From Peptoniphilus sp. KCTC 25270 (lineage in GTDB: Bacteria; Bacillota; Clostridia; Tissierellales; Peptoniphilaceae), in contig NZ_JAJMZJ010000004.1 of assembly GCF_021012875.1 (NCBI RefSeq), positions 26,357-90,356 of the forward strand: DNA of 64,000 bases, in the 5' to 3' direction. A model generated the notes under the pieces. It searched no databases. It was given only the letters and a program-made list of their open reading frames with translations, and had not been told where the DNA came from. Shown in pieces: positions 10,128-19,209 of the stretch. The stretch's first letter is position 1, and each line of letters begins with the position of its first letter. The position numbers and the translations under genes are program-made.

Positions 10128-13100
10128 TTACTCTACGGCTTTTAAGGCTTCTACCATATTGATTCGTTTCAATGAGAAATGAACAATCACGCAAACTATA
10201 GCGGATAAAAGAAGAGTAATCATTCCTGGAATAAAGAAATTCATAAACCCTAAAGCGGGATCCAACATGGATTGACTTGGTACGACTACAGACATTACCA
10301 TTCCATGAAGCCATTTTCCTACAACGAATCCTATAAGAATTCCTACCACACTTAACGTTCCTGTTTCCCGGTAAATATAGGCGGTAAGTTCCTTTGGATA
10401 AAATCCTAAAACTTTTATGGTAGAAAGTTCTCGTTTTCGCTCTTGGATGTTGATATTGGTTAGAGTAAACAATACAACCACCGCTAACAAACTAGAAGCC
10501 GTCAAAATTACAAATACAATTTCTCCAATATTTCCTGTTAATTGGAACATTACTTGTTTGGCTACAGCCATATCCATTATAGATAAAATGGATTCGTTGT
10601 CTTTGTAGTTCAAGTAAATCTCGTCTTGATTTTCTTTCGCCAATAAGAAATCGGCGTTGTCTGTATATTCTTCTCCCACCATTTTTCCATAAGCTTCTGG
10701 GGACATATACATGGAATGACCGGCGTAGGCTTCTGCAATTCCTATCACTTTCGTTGTGAAATATTCCTCTTGAGAATTGAAAACTTGGAAACTATCTCCT
10801 ATTTCTAAATCCATAATCTTGGCGAATTTTTCCGTTACAACGGCCCCTTCCTCTTGCAAAGGAATTTCTTCTTGGGTTCTTCGATCTCGTAACAGAATCA
10901 TATCCTTATAATTTCCTTCTGTAGGAACAATTAAATTAATCTCTTGGTCCAACCCTTTATCATATTTTGCCTTTAGATTTTCAATTCGACCGTTAAAGAA
11001 TTTTTCAATCCTTGGATCTTTTTTGATTTCCTCTTGGAATTGCTCATACGCTTCTGGATTGAGTTTTTTCTCATGGAGAACCATCATATTGTATTTGGTC
11101 AATTCACCAAATTGTTTGTCTACCAGTCCTTCAATACTCGTATTGATTCCAAAACCTAAAACCAATAGAGCCACACAACCCATTACCCCAACAATGGTCA
11201 TAAGCATTCGTTTTTTGTAACGGAAAATATTTCGAATGGCCACTTTTTGCATAAAGCTCATTCGTTTCCATAAAAAGGGAATCCGCTCCATGAAAATTCT
11301 CGTTCCATGTTTCGGTGGTTTTGGACGCATTAAACTGGCTGCGTTTTTCTTTAGACTGCTACGAACCGTAAAATAAGCTACGGCCCCCGTTGCTAAAATC
11401 CCTACTAAAATCGATAAAATAATATTTACAGGATACAAGCGGAAGGCAAACTCGTCAAAGGCAAATCCGGAAGAATAGGCGGTTACAATTAGTGGATTGA
11501 CAATGTAATTTCCTCCCAATCCTCCTAAAATTCCTCCTAGGACCGCTGCCATAATTCCATATACCAAATATTTTTTTGCAATGGATCCGTTTCCATATCC
11601 TAAAGCTTTGTACGTTCCAATATTGATTCGTTCGTCTTCTACCATTCGATTCATGGAAATGGAACACAATAACATGGCTACGGCAAAGAAAAATACCGGG
11701 AAAACTTTCGCCAAACGGTCAATGCTTCGGCTAAATTCCATATACATATGAATATTTGGATCTTCGTTTCGTGGCGTAATTTTATAGGATGGTTTTTCCA
11801 ATAGAGTCAAAAGATCTTTTGCTTGTTCTAAGTCCTCTTCCCCTTCTTGTAAATCCAAAATGGCTTGAGGATATTCTCGGTCAAATTCTTCTTTCCCCTC
11901 TTGATATTCTCGCCATCCCTCTTCCAATTCTCTCTCTGCTTCTGAAATTTGAGCTTGGCCTTGGGCCCGTTGGCTTTCTAATTCTCTACGGCCTTCCACT
12001 AGGCTTGCTTCTCCCTTTTGAAGCTGAATTTTTCCCGCTTCCAATTGCAAAATTCCCTCTTGTAGTTTTGCCTCTTGGGCTTGCAATTCTCTTTGGGCAT
12101 TTTCTAATTCTGCTCTTCCGGCGTCTAATTTTGCTTTGGCTTCTTCTAAAGGTCGTCCTTGCTCACGAATTTGGCTTTCTTGCCGATTGATTTCGGCTTG
12201 GCCCTGTTCTAACTGATCTCGTTGGGCTTCTAAAACCGCTCTTTTCTTGGCCAACTCTGCCTCAAGGACTTTTTTCTTGGCTTCTTGTTCTGCCAATTGT
12301 TTTTCTCCTAAAGCAATGGCATTTTTTTGTTCCTGAATTTTTTCCTTGGCTTGAGAGATTTCTTTTTCTTTCTCTATGCGATTTTTTTCTGCCTCATTCC
12401 AAAGACTTTGTTTTTCCTTTGCCATTTGATTTTTCTCATTCCACTGTTTCCAAAGGTCGCTTTCTTCCAAAGTCTTCGTATTCTCTAATTTTGATTTTTC
12501 TTCCAATAGGAGAGAAACTTCCTTCGCTAATTCCTCCCTCTCCCGTACCATTTCAGGCGTCTGTTCTTCCTGTGGAAGTTTTTCGATCTCATCGATTCTA
12601 CGATTTTTTTCTTCTATAGAAGTAGAAATGGAAGTGATTTCCTTTTGAATCTCTTCTTTTGTTGGCAAAGACAAGGCGTTTTTTTCCACTGCCAATCGAT
12701 CCGCCTCTTTTTGAGCTTCTGTAAATTCTTTTTTCCTTTGTAATTCTTTTTCTTTTAAGGAGGGGAGCTCTTTTTCTCCATTTGCTACCGTTTTTCTAAA
12801 AGCCTCCATTTCCTTTTCTGTATAAGGAATTTTTATGGGGCTAATAGAGTCTAACTCTCCCGCTTTTTCCAACTCCTCCAAAGCAGAATTTACCTGATTT
12901 TCTTTCGCCAAAAGTTCTTCCCTTTGTCTTTGAATCTCTTCAAGTCCCTTTAAGTATGGATTGTATTGAATGGAAAATTCATTTTCTTGTCTTTGAAACA
13001 AATCCCATTTTTCCGCCATTATCGTTTGGCCAGAAGATAGAGCTTCTTGACCCGCTGTAATTTCTCCTTGGGATTGTTGCAAAAGTTTTCGGTTTTTCTC

Positions 13101-14063
13101 TATTTCTTCTTGCCCTTCTTGGAGTTTTTTCTCCCCTTGGGCCATTCCCTCCGAAAAATCCTGTTTTGCTTGGGATAAATCTTCTTCCCCAGACAATAAC
13201 TTATCTTCTGCATCGGCCAAATCCAACTGAGCGTCTTTTAATTCCTGACGCCCATCTACCAATTCTTGTTCTCCTTCAGCGATGGACTCTCTCCCATCGG
13301 CCAAAGATTCTTCCAATCGAGTGGCGGGACGATCCGAAAACCATTCTTTCATCTCTTGGAAATGTTTATGGACCTTTGTTTCATATTCTTCCTCACTAGT
13401 GGAGAGACCTTCTAAATCCTTAAATTGAACCAAATATTCTTGATAGGTTGGATCGGCAAAAGATTCTGGCAAAATATAGCCAAATCCATCCAATGTGCCT
13501 CCACGTTCAGATGTTCCTGTTCTGGATTTATCTAAAAAAAACACCGAACGGCCAAATCCGGAAATGGTGTAGGTATATTCCTTTAATCTAGCCTTTGCCT
13601 CTTTATCAAAAATATCTTCTTCTTGGGCAAAAACAATGGAATCACCAATTTTATATCCCTTGTCCTTCATATATAGATCCAGTAAAATCTCGTTTTCTTT
13701 TTCCGGAAGCTTCCCTTCATCTACAATGGGAACAGAAATTTTTTCCGGTAGAGATTTTAGATGAATATTTTCCCCTTTATTGGTATAGAGTTCAATGTGG
13801 CGAATCAATTCTTCCCCTGATTTTCCCTGAATTTTGTGGATTCGCCGCAAATCTTCTTCTTCTAGTCCATCTCCTACGGCAATTCTCATATCTTGGGCAT
13901 TGGTTTGTCGGATTATTTTTTCTATGCTCTCTCGCATAGTTGGTCCGGCTACGGTTAAACCTACCAAGACAAAAACCCCTAGGGCAACCAAAGAAAATAT
14001 GGCAAAAAACCGCCCTTTGGATTTTTTGATCTCCCGTAAATAATCTTTTTGTAACGACTTCAT
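10128..14063 (-). CDS. ABC exporter permease, FtsX/MacB type with a giant extracellular coiled coil
   Basis: A 1311-residue membrane protein. One N-terminal membrane helix (about 18-40) is followed by a large extracellular part. Residues about 255-745 are almost pure coiled coil: heptad-like Glu/Gln/Lys/Leu with repeats such as EGEQELVDGRQELKDA and QRELQAQEAKLQEG. Then come FtsX core helices (about 788-905), a second FtsX unit beginning near 962, a second extracellular domain and three closing helices (about 1188, 1245, 1291). Usual FtsX permeases are 400-850 residues; the excess is the coil. It is translated 9 bases after the ATPase gene. Such permeases act as mechanotransmitters exporting lipids, peptides or drugs; the substrate is unknown. 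Confidence 0.88.
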   Translation of the reverse strand: MKSLQKDYLREIKKSKGRFFAIFSLVALGVFVLVGLTVAGPTMRESIEKIIRQTNAQDMRIAVGDGLEEEDLRRIHKIQGKSGEELIRHIELYTNKGENIHLKSLPEKISVPIVDEGKLPEKENEILLDLYMKDKGYKIGDSIVFAQEEDIFDKEAKARLKEYTYTISGFGRSVFFLDKSRTGTSERGGTLDGFGYILPESFADPTYQEYLVQFKDLEGLSTSEEEYETKVHKHFQEMKEWFSDRPATRLEESLADGRESIAEGEQELVDGRQELKDAQLDLADAEDKLLSGEEDLSQAKQDFSEGMAQGEKKLQEGQEEIEKNRKLLQQSQGEITAGQEALSSGQTIMAEKWDLFQRQENEFSIQYNPYLKGLEEIQRQREELLAKENQVNSALEELEKAGELDSISPIKIPYTEKEMEAFRKTVANGEKELPSLKEKELQRKKEFTEAQKEADRLAVEKNALSLPTKEEIQKEITSISTSIEEKNRRIDEIEKLPQEEQTPEMVREREELAKEVSLLLEEKSKLENTKTLEESDLWKQWNEKNQMAKEKQSLWNEAEKNRIEKEKEISQAKEKIQEQKNAIALGEKQLAEQEAKKKVLEAELAKKRAVLEAQRDQLEQGQAEINRQESQIREQGRPLEEAKAKLDAGRAELENAQRELQAQEAKLQEGILQLEAGKIQLQKGEASLVEGRRELESQRAQGQAQISEAERELEEGWREYQEGKEEFDREYPQAILDLQEGEEDLEQAKDLLTLLEKPSYKITPRNEDPNIHMYMEFSRSIDRLAKVFPVFFFAVAMLLCSISMNRMVEDERINIGTYKALGYGNGSIAKKYLVYGIMAAVLGGILGGLGGNYIVNPLIVTAYSSGFAFDEFAFRLYPVNIILSILVGILATGAVAYFTVRSSLKKNAASLMRPKPPKHGTRIFMERIPFLWKRMSFMQKVAIRNIFRYKKRMLMTIVGVMGCVALLVLGFGINTSIEGLVDKQFGELTKYNMMVLHEKKLNPEAYEQFQEEIKKDPRIEKFFNGRIENLKAKYDKGLDQEINLIVPTEGNYKDMILLRDRRTQEEIPLQEEGAVVTEKFAKIMDLEIGDSFQVFNSQEEYFTTKVIGIAEAYAGHSMYMSPEAYGKMVGEEYTDNADFLLAKENQDEIYLNYKDNESILSIMDMAVAKQVMFQLTGNIGEIVFVILTASSLLAVVVLFTLTNINIQERKRELSTIKVLGFYPKELTAYIYRETGTLSVVGILIGFVVGKWLHGMVMSVVVPSQSMLDPALGFMNFFIPGMITLLLSAIVCVIVHFSLKRINMVEALKAVE

Positions 14064-14072
14064 TCTCTCACC

Positions 14073-14774
14073 TTACCATTCAATTTCTTCGATGGATTTT
14101 GGATGGTCGTTGACTTCCATTCTTCGCACTTTGGCGTCATTGATTTCAATCACACGATCTGCTGTTGGGGTAATGGCACTATTATGGGTGATGATTATTA
14201 CAGTGGTGTTGGTTCTGCGACAACTTTCCTGTAACAAGGACAAAATTTTCTTCCCTGTTGTATAGTCCAAAGCCCCCGTTGGTTCGTCACACAATAATAA
14301 TTTTGGATTTTTTGCCAAAGCTCGAGCAATGGCAACCCGTTGTTGTTCTCCCCCCGAAAGCTGAGAAGGAAAGTTGTTCATTCGGTCCTTTAATCCCACT
14401 TCTTCTAAAACTTCTTTGGCGTCTCTCGCGTCTTTTACGATTTCGTTGGCCAGTTCCACATTTTCCAAAGCCGTTAAGTTGGGGATGAGGTTGTAAAATT
14501 GAAACACAAAACCCACGTCGTTCCGTCGATATTTGGTCAATTCCATATCGTTATATTGGGCAATATTTTCTCCATCCACCAATACGTCCCCTCGATCGTT
14601 TTTATCCATGCCACCGAGAATGTTTAGGATTGTGGATTTTCCTGCACCAGAGGGACCAACAATTACAACAAATTCCCCTTGTTCAATTTGGAAATTGATA
14701 TTGTTGTTGGCAACAATGGTCGTATCCCCCATTTTGTATTCCTTTGTACTATTGATAAATTCTACGTATGACAA
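14073..14774 (-). CDS. ABC transporter ATP-binding protein (LolD/MacB type)
   Basis: A 233-residue nucleotide-binding subunit partnered with the FtsX-type permease directly downstream. It has Walker [11 protein letters not shown]-loop FQFYNL, signature [15 protein letters not shown], Walker [13 protein letters not shown] and the H-loop ITHNS. The frame is open up to 14840, but I place the start at a TTG (14774) preceded by AGGGGG: the domain begins right there ([12 protein letters not shown]), and the extra upstream codons would run through a hairpin. MacB/LolD-class ATPases drive conformational work rather than classic membrane import. Confidence 0.9.
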   Translation of the reverse strand: MSYVEFINSTKEYKMGDTTIVANNNINFQIEQGEFVVIVGPSGAGKSTILNILGGMDKNDRGDVLVDGENIAQYNDMELTKYRRNDVGFVFQFYNLIPNLTALENVELANEIVKDARDAKEVLEEVGLKDRMNNFPSQLSGGEQQRVAIARALAKNPKLLLCDEPTGALDYTTGKKILSLLQESCRRTNTTVIIITHNSAITPTADRVIEINDAKVRRMEVNDHPKSIEEIEW

Positions 14775-14789
14775 ATTTTTTCCCCCTAT

Positions 14790-14890
14790 AGAAAAACTCC
14801 CCCTAAGAGGAGTTTTTTCGATGCAAATTTTATTGGCCAAAAGTTTCTGTAAGCCTTAATTTTACAGAGAATCCCACTCTATTCTTGTTC
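14790..14890 (-). promoter_or_regulatory. Attenuator-like leader of the ABC exporter operon
   Basis: On the minus strand the transcript first meets ACAGAGAA (14889-14882 region) able to pair with TTCTCTGT. The same CTGTAA can instead pair with the following TTACAG. Then comes a 9-bp hairpin AAAAACTCC (14817-14809) / GGAGTTTTT (14800-14792) ending in a T run, which looks like an intrinsic terminator just before the RBS. The alternative pairings suggest conditional termination; the signal is unknown. Confidence 0.45.
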
Positions 14891-14895
14891 TCTGT

Positions 14896-14924
14896 ATTTT
14901 ACCATAAATATTTTTTCGATTCAA
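14896..14924 (-). promoter_or_regulatory. Promoter of the ABC exporter operon
   Basis: TTGAAT (14924-14919), a 17-base spacer and TAAAAT (14901-14896) on the minus strand. It gives a leader of roughly 115 bases before the TTG start. Confidence 0.6.
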
Positions 14925-14955
14925 TTTGACCCTGATGCAAATACAGCCAACCAAT

Positions 14956-14984
14956 TTGAACTCATTCTTTTTGTATGGTAGAAT
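14956..14984 (+). promoter_or_regulatory. Promoter of the mgtE transcript
   Basis: TTGAAC (14956-14961), a 17-base spacer and TAGAAT (14979-14984). Predicted transcription start is near 14991, leaving a leader of about 230 bases. Confidence 0.7.
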
Positions 14985-15026
14985 GAAAACTTGCTATAAG
15001 CTTCACAATTCAGGAGGTGAAATTAC

Positions 15027-15137
15027 ATGGATTCAGGAGACCCTAGTAGTAGGAATCATACAAATAATAGTCTTTGCGATAATTTATATGGAATTTTAAG
15101 CTTGCAAAATCCATGTAATAGGCACTTGAATTGCTAA
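15027..15137 (+). CDS. Candidate 36-residue leader peptide upstream of mgtE
   Basis: ATG at 15027 follows an ideal AGGAGG (15012-15017, 9-base spacing) and opens a 36-codon frame ending TAA at 15135-15137. The peptide begins MDSGDPSS and ends LNC; it is hydrophilic, with no signal peptide or membrane segment. An acidic/proline start is also seen in the E. coli MgtL leader peptide, where such residues destabilise ribosomes at low Mg2+. A similar role before an Mg2+ transporter is inference. The frame is framed by inverted repeats (CAATTCA / TGAATTG and ACATGGAT / ATCCATGT) that span its start and end. Confidence 0.55.
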   Translation: MDSGDPSSRNHTNNSLCDNLYGILSLQNPCNRHLNC

Positions 15138-15206
15138 GTCGATTTTATATGCCGAAACTACCGCTTAGACTAAAGGCCGCTGAGCGTTATTTTTATGCTC
15201 ATTTTT
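15134..15206 (+). promoter_or_regulatory. Attenuator-like alternative hairpins before mgtE
   Basis: Four short segments can pair in sequence: CTAAG (15134-15138, covering the leader stop codon) with CTTAG (15164-15168); the overlapping CGCTTA (15162-15167) with TGAGCG (15181-15186); and TGAGC (15181-15185) with GCTCA (15197-15201), the last followed by TTTTT (15202-15206) as a weak terminator. This 1:2, 2:3, 3:4 layout is that of classical translation-coupled attenuation. Stems are only 5-6 bp, so confidence is moderate. Confidence 0.45.
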
Positions 15207-15224
15207 AATGAGGAGGTATGTAAA

Positions 15225-16550
15225 ATGAAAATAGAATATGACACAAGAGAAATTCAAGTATTACAGGAAGAAATAAACCATTTGAATCCTGTAGATTTAG
15301 CTGAAGAACTTATACATTTGTCAGAATCAGATCTTGCTATCTGGATAAAACTTTTAGATAAGGACTTATTGGCGGATGGGTTTACGCTTTTACCCCAAGA
15401 AAATAAAATTCAAATTATTGAGTCTTTGTCTGATGAAAAAACAATGATTCTGATTAAGGAACTCGATGAAGATGAATTGGTGGATACACTTCAGGAACTC
15501 CCTGCAAACATGGTAAGGAAACTGATGAATCATTTTATTAGTGAGGAAAGAAGACCTATCATCAACCAATTGTTAGGGTATCCAAATGAGAGCGTAGGCT
15601 CGATCATGTCGGTCAATTTCCTCTCTGTAAAAAATACCGTCAAGCCTTCTGTTGCCATAGAAAAAGTTTTAAACTCTGATCTCGATGCCAACAGATTGGA
15701 ACAGATTTGGATAACCGATGACTCACTGGTTCTCACAGGATATGTCTATTTGGCAGACCTTTTGAGAAACAAAGATAAAGATATTCGAAAACTTTCCTAT
15801 CCCATTACAAAGAGTGTATATGCAACCGATGACCAAGAGATCGTTGCTAAAATTGCATATAAATATGATTTGGCAGAAATTCCAGTTACCGATTCAGAGG
15901 GAAGGCTCATCGGCCTTGTTCCGGCTGAATGGGCGATTGACATTATGCATGACGAGCATGAGGAGGACTTGGCCTATATTCACGGTATTACTGAATCTTC
16001 CCATGACTTATATTGGAAAAAATCCAGTTTTCAAATCGCAAAAGATCGAACGACTTGGTTGATTATTTGTCTGTTGACAGCAACTTTAACCGGTTTCATC
16101 ATTCAAAGATATGAAGCGGTTATAGCCAGCAGCGTTATTTTAACAGCTTATATACCCATGTTGATGGATTCTGGGGGGAATGCCGGCAGTCAGTCTTCTA
16201 CTACAATCATTACCAATCTTTATTCTGGCCAAGTCAATTATAGAGATGCATACAAGGTAATTTTCAAAGAATTTAAAATCGGTATTATTACAGGATTGGC
16301 TCTTGTTATTGCCAATATGATTAGAATGTTTGCTTTAGATGGTGTGAGTACCCAGGTAAACCTGACCGTATCTATTACGTTGCTTCTGACGGTTATTCTG
16401 TCAAAAATTATGGGAGGTATACTACCTTTAATCGCTGACAAAATTAAATTAGACCCTACAATAATGGCGGGTCCCCTTATTACTACAATTGTTGATACTT
16501 TTGTTTTGCTGGTATACTTTGAAGTTGCAAGTTTTTTCTTAGGTATATAA
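15225..16550 (+). CDS. mgtE: Magnesium transporter MgtE
   Basis: A 441-residue Mg2+ channel/transporter. It has an N-terminal MgtE_N superhelical domain (about 15-125), a tandem CBS pair (about 126-252) that senses cytoplasmic Mg2+, and a five-helix membrane domain (about 285-441) containing the family signature MDSGGNAGSQSSTTII. Start chosen at ATG 15225 with AGGAGG at 15211-15216; an upstream in-frame ATG at 15195 lies within the terminator hairpin. It has its own promoter, a long leader with a peptide, and a terminator. No M-box is present, unlike many Bacillota mgtE genes. Confidence 0.94.
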   Translation: MKIEYDTREIQVLQEEINHLNPVDLAEELIHLSESDLAIWIKLLDKDLLADGFTLLPQENKIQIIESLSDEKTMILIKELDEDELVDTLQELPANMVRKLMNHFISEERRPIINQLLGYPNESVGSIMSVNFLSVKNTVKPSVAIEKVLNSDLDANRLEQIWITDDSLVLTGYVYLADLLRNKDKDIRKLSYPITKSVYATDDQEIVAKIAYKYDLAEIPVTDSEGRLIGLVPAEWAIDIMHDEHEEDLAYIHGITESSHDLYWKKSSFQIAKDRTTWLIICLLTATLTGFIIQRYEAVIASSVILTAYIPMLMDSGGNAGSQSSTTIITNLYSGQVNYRDAYKVIFKEFKIGIITGLALVIANMIRMFALDGVSTQVNLTVSITLLLTVILSKIMGGILPLIADKIKLDPTIMAGPLITTIVDTFVLLVYFEVASFFLGI

Positions 16551-16575
16551 GCCCACTAATAAATAGGAATAAAAA

Positions 16576-16616
16576 CCTGTAGAGAGGTTGGAAGATTTCC
16601 AATCTCTCTCTTTTTT
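16576..16616 (+). terminator. Terminator of mgtE
   Basis: AGAGAGGTTGGAA (16581-16593) / TTCCAATCTCTCT stem with a 3-base loop and a following T run (16608-16616). Confidence 0.9.
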
Positions 16617-17073
16617 ATAGGAAATTTGATTGAGGAGGTCAATGACAAGGAGCAACGGAAAGAAAGTCTCTAATCACAAAGGGATACCTAAAAATAAAAA
16701 TTTATAAGGGAATCCCAAAGAAAAGGCGATTCCCCTATACATTTCAGAAAAACGAGAGAAAAAAATTAAAAAGTAGAATATAGAAATTAAGATGCTCAAA
16801 AAATAGGAACGTCCACTTATAAAGTCATCCTTTATCTCGATGAAAATACCACCGAAACAATACAAGATAAATTAAAATGAATCTTGGTTCGAGAAGTGAA
16901 ACAGGAAAAACAAATAGAATGATACTCTCGATTCAAAAGTTCCTAATCCATATCAAGGGAATCATTCCATCTGTACTTTATCTTATAGGCAGACTTTTTC
17001 AATTTGAAGGTTTTCCTTATTTAAGAGAATGTCTACCGTTTCTTTTCTTCTATATATATTTTTTTTATTTTTA
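16617..17073. other. Gene-poor stretch between mgtE and Tn916
   Basis: About 450 AT-rich bases without a convincing gene. A 21-codon frame (ATG 16642 to TAA 16707) follows GAGGAGG but at only 3-4 bases spacing, and its product is short and basic. Longer frames on either strand (16674-16865 minus, 16877-17074 plus) lack good ribosome sites and show no family resemblance. The imperfect repeat GGGAATCCC...GGCGATTCCCC (16711-16735) could be a remnant terminator. It may hold the decayed end of a gene cut off by earlier rearrangement; that is a guess. Confidence 0.4.
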
Positions 17074-17075
17074 AA

Positions 17076-17097
17076 CAAAGTATAAATTTCTAATTAT
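17076..17097. repeat. Tn916 terminal imperfect inverted repeat (int end)
   Basis: Read on the minus strand it begins ATAATTAGAAATTTATACTT and matches the repeat at 35081-35100 in most positions. It marks the int-side end of the element. Confidence 0.8.
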
Positions 17098-17213
17098 CTT
17101 TTTATATTTTCTTAAATGCTCGTAAAGCCTTATTCTATGTGCTTTCGAGTATTTTTACTGTAGGAAGATACTTCACGTTTCTTTGCATATTTCCTCATGT
17201 CTTAGCTGTCAGA

Positions 17214-17235
17214 AGTGGTAAATAAGTAGTAAATT
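17214..17235. repeat. DR-2 integrase arm-binding repeats (int end)
   Basis: Two tandem 11-mers, AGTGGTAAATA (17214-17224) and AGTAGTAAATT (17225-17235). Repeats of this type near both Tn916 ends are known to be bound by the N-terminal domain of Int. Confidence 0.8.
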
Positions 17236-17246
17236 CATTTGTACTA

Positions 17247-18464
17247 CTAAGCAACAAGACGCTCCTGTTGCTTCTCTTTATTCAAGCGTTTCATTTCTGC
17301 CATTGCAGAATCGAATGTTGCATGTGCGTAATAGTTCAGCGTCATGGCTATATTAGCATGTCCCATAATGTACTGTAATGCCTTTGGATTCATTCCTGCA
17401 TTTGCATAGTTGGTACAGAATGTATGTCGCAAACTATGTGGAGTGATGTGTGGCAATTTATCCTCGTTATACTTATTGTATTTCTTAACAAGACCTTTCA
17501 TCATGCCGTTGTAATCACTTGCCACTTTTGGATAGTTCTTTCTATTAAGAAAGAGGAAATCACTATATCCATCAATCTCAACACGCTTATCATTCTTTCG
17601 ATTCGCTAACACTCGCTTAAATGCTTGATAGGCTTCTTCAACCATAGGAACTTGACGTTCGCCACTTTTGGTCTTTGGTGTTTCAATGTAGTACCCAATT
17701 TCAGTATCTCTCAATAGCTGATGGTCTATATTGACAAGACGATTCTCAAAATCTAAATCTGGAAGTGTCAAACCACCAAACTCTGAAATACGAAGACCTG
17801 TTTTTAAGAGTATCAGAATTTCATCATAATTTTTGCTGTAGGTTTTATCAGCTTTTGCAAAGGCTAACAGTTTTTCTTCCTGTTCTTCTGTTAGTACGGT
17901 CTTAGGGACAGTATCATCATCAAGAACTGCTTTCAGTTGAAAGTCAAATGGATTCTTCCGAACACAATCATCTTGTATAGCAATATAGAATGAAGCCTTT
18001 AAAGAACGTTTGTAGTTATTGATGGTTTGATAAGCATAACCATTTTCACTCATTCTAATAGCCCATTCTTTAGCGTCTGATGGCTTAATACTGTCAATAC
18101 TTCTTACACCTAACTTGTCTTTCTTCAAAATATCCATAAGATATTTGCGTCCAGTTTCAGTGTTTTTTCTAACCTTTGGTCTTTGAGCGTTCTGTTTTGC
18201 GTAAAGCTGGCAGAGTGTCATTTTCTTTCCTACAACATCAATACCATCATGAATGTCTTTCTGTAACTCTGCGATTTTCTCTCTAAGTGAGATACAATCA
18301 CGCTTTCCTGCTGGTACTCGGTCTGTAGCCACAAGTTTCCACGAGTAAACAAATTGCGGTTCTCCAAATGAATCTATATATTTGTATAAGTATCTTCCGT
18401 CTTTTCGTTGGCTCTCTCCAGTCTTTAAGATTCGACCTTTATTGTCACGTCTTTTTTCTGACAT
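17247..18464 (-). CDS. int: Tn916 tyrosine integrase
   Basis: A 405-residue tyrosine recombinase that excises and integrates the element without target duplication. It has an N-terminal arm-binding domain (about 1-75), a core-binding domain (about 80-180) and a catalytic domain with R225 (TGLRISE), H343 and R346 (HSLRH), H369 (GHANI) and nucleophile Y379 (NYYAHA). All residues are intact, so it should be active. It lies beside xis at the element end and is transcribed from the minus strand, reached by read-through from orf7/orf8 in the known Tn916 circuit. Confidence 0.98.
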   Translation of the reverse strand: MSEKRRDNKGRILKTGESQRKDGRYLYKYIDSFGEPQFVYSWKLVATDRVPAGKRDCISLREKIAELQKDIHDGIDVVGKKMTLCQLYAKQNAQRPKVRKNTETGRKYLMDILKKDKLGVRSIDSIKPSDAKEWAIRMSENGYAYQTINNYKRSLKASFYIAIQDDCVRKNPFDFQLKAVLDDDTVPKTVLTEEQEEKLLAFAKADKTYSKNYDEILILLKTGLRISEFGGLTLPDLDFENRLVNIDHQLLRDTEIGYYIETPKTKSGERQVPMVEEAYQAFKRVLANRKNDKRVEIDGYSDFLFLNRKNYPKVASDYNGMMKGLVKKYNKYNEDKLPHITPHSLRHTFCTNYANAGMNPKALQYIMGHANIAMTLNYYAHATFDSAMAEMKRLNKEKQQERLVA

Positions 18465-18545
18465 GGCATTTGCTCCTTTCCTTTATGGAAAGAGCCTTGA
18501 TACGACTTAATACTATTTTATCATATACAAGACCCTTTGGCGACG

Positions 18546-18749
18546 CTAGATTGCGTCCAATGTATCTATAATTTTTTCAAATTGTTTTCGTTTAATCTGA
18601 ATACGATTGCCATTCATAATCAGCCAATTTGCATTTTTATTTTCCTCTGCCAAGCGTCGTAGCTTGTTTTCGCCAATACGAAAATATTTTGACGCTTCTT
18701 CAATGGTTAGGGTATAACGTTCCCAAATAGGAATGTCAGTCTGCTTCAT
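18546..18749 (-). CDS. xis: Tn916 excisionase
   Basis: A 67-residue winged-helix DNA-binding protein ([20 protein letters not shown] is the HTH segment) of the MerR/Xis-like excisionase family. It bends the ends of the element and directs Int towards excision. It sits 81 bases upstream of int on the same strand. Sequence and length are those of Tn916 Xis. Confidence 0.97.
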
Positions 18750-19209
18750 AAAATCCTCCTTTCCAAATCACTTATTTGGATTTCATAAAAGTTGTTTTAC
18801 CAGCAATCGAACAGCTTTAGCAAAGCTCACGGGAGTTCCACCCCTGCATGGTTCTCATGTAGCCATACTCATTGCCTGCGACGGTTTTATCACGCTCGGA
18901 CTATTGACTGTATGGGAGTATCATTATCACGATAAGAATGTCGTTGCAGGCAATCCTGCTAAAGATTGCTTCTCGGATCACTAACATGAATCGCTCGCTA
19001 TCTTTATAAGATAGGTCATGGCGGTTAGTTCCGTTGGCTCTTTTCTTATCGAAACGTATTCGATTACTTTTATTCAGTTTTCAAAGAACAATGGCTCGTT
19101 AGCCTATCAAAACACATTGAAAGCTCAATATGCTTTGGTGGAATAACAAACCTCCCTGTTCGGGAAGCGTGGAATGGTTTAGCACGCTTCCACGAAAGGA
19201 GAGAGGATA
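18750..19209. other. Tn916 interval between xis and orf8
   Basis: About 460 bases that belong to Tn916. No well-supported gene is visible. An 83-codon plus-strand frame (18733-18984) runs antisense to the start of xis and its translation looks non-protein-like; some Tn916 annotations place a small orf10 in this interval. Short repeats such as CTATCTTTATAAGATAG (18998-19014) and GAAGCGTG...CACGCTTC (19161-19168 / 19184-19191) may act on the read-through transcript that reaches xis and int. Confidence 0.5.

Noticed and set aside
10036..10314. N-terminal extension of the MATE gene to 10314
   Set aside because: It overlaps a strong terminator and the end of the upstream gene, has no ribosome site, and the MATE family begins at the ATG at 10035.
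11789..12190. Long open frame antisense to the FtsX-type permease
   Set aside because: Leucine- and proline-rich mirror of the coiled-coil codons, without RBS; a typical shadow of repetitive Glu/Lys coding DNA.
14991..15224. M-box (ykoK) Mg2+ riboswitch before mgtE
   Set aside because: The conserved M-box blocks were sought and are absent; the leader instead shows a peptide frame and short alternative stems.
16674..17074. Two 63-65-codon frames between mgtE and Tn916
   Set aside because: No ribosome binding site, AT-driven composition, no recognisable motif.
18733..18984. Plus-strand 83-codon frame antisense to the start of xis
   Set aside because: It sits over the xis start, its composition is unlike a protein and it has no ribosome site; mentioned only under the Tn916 interval.
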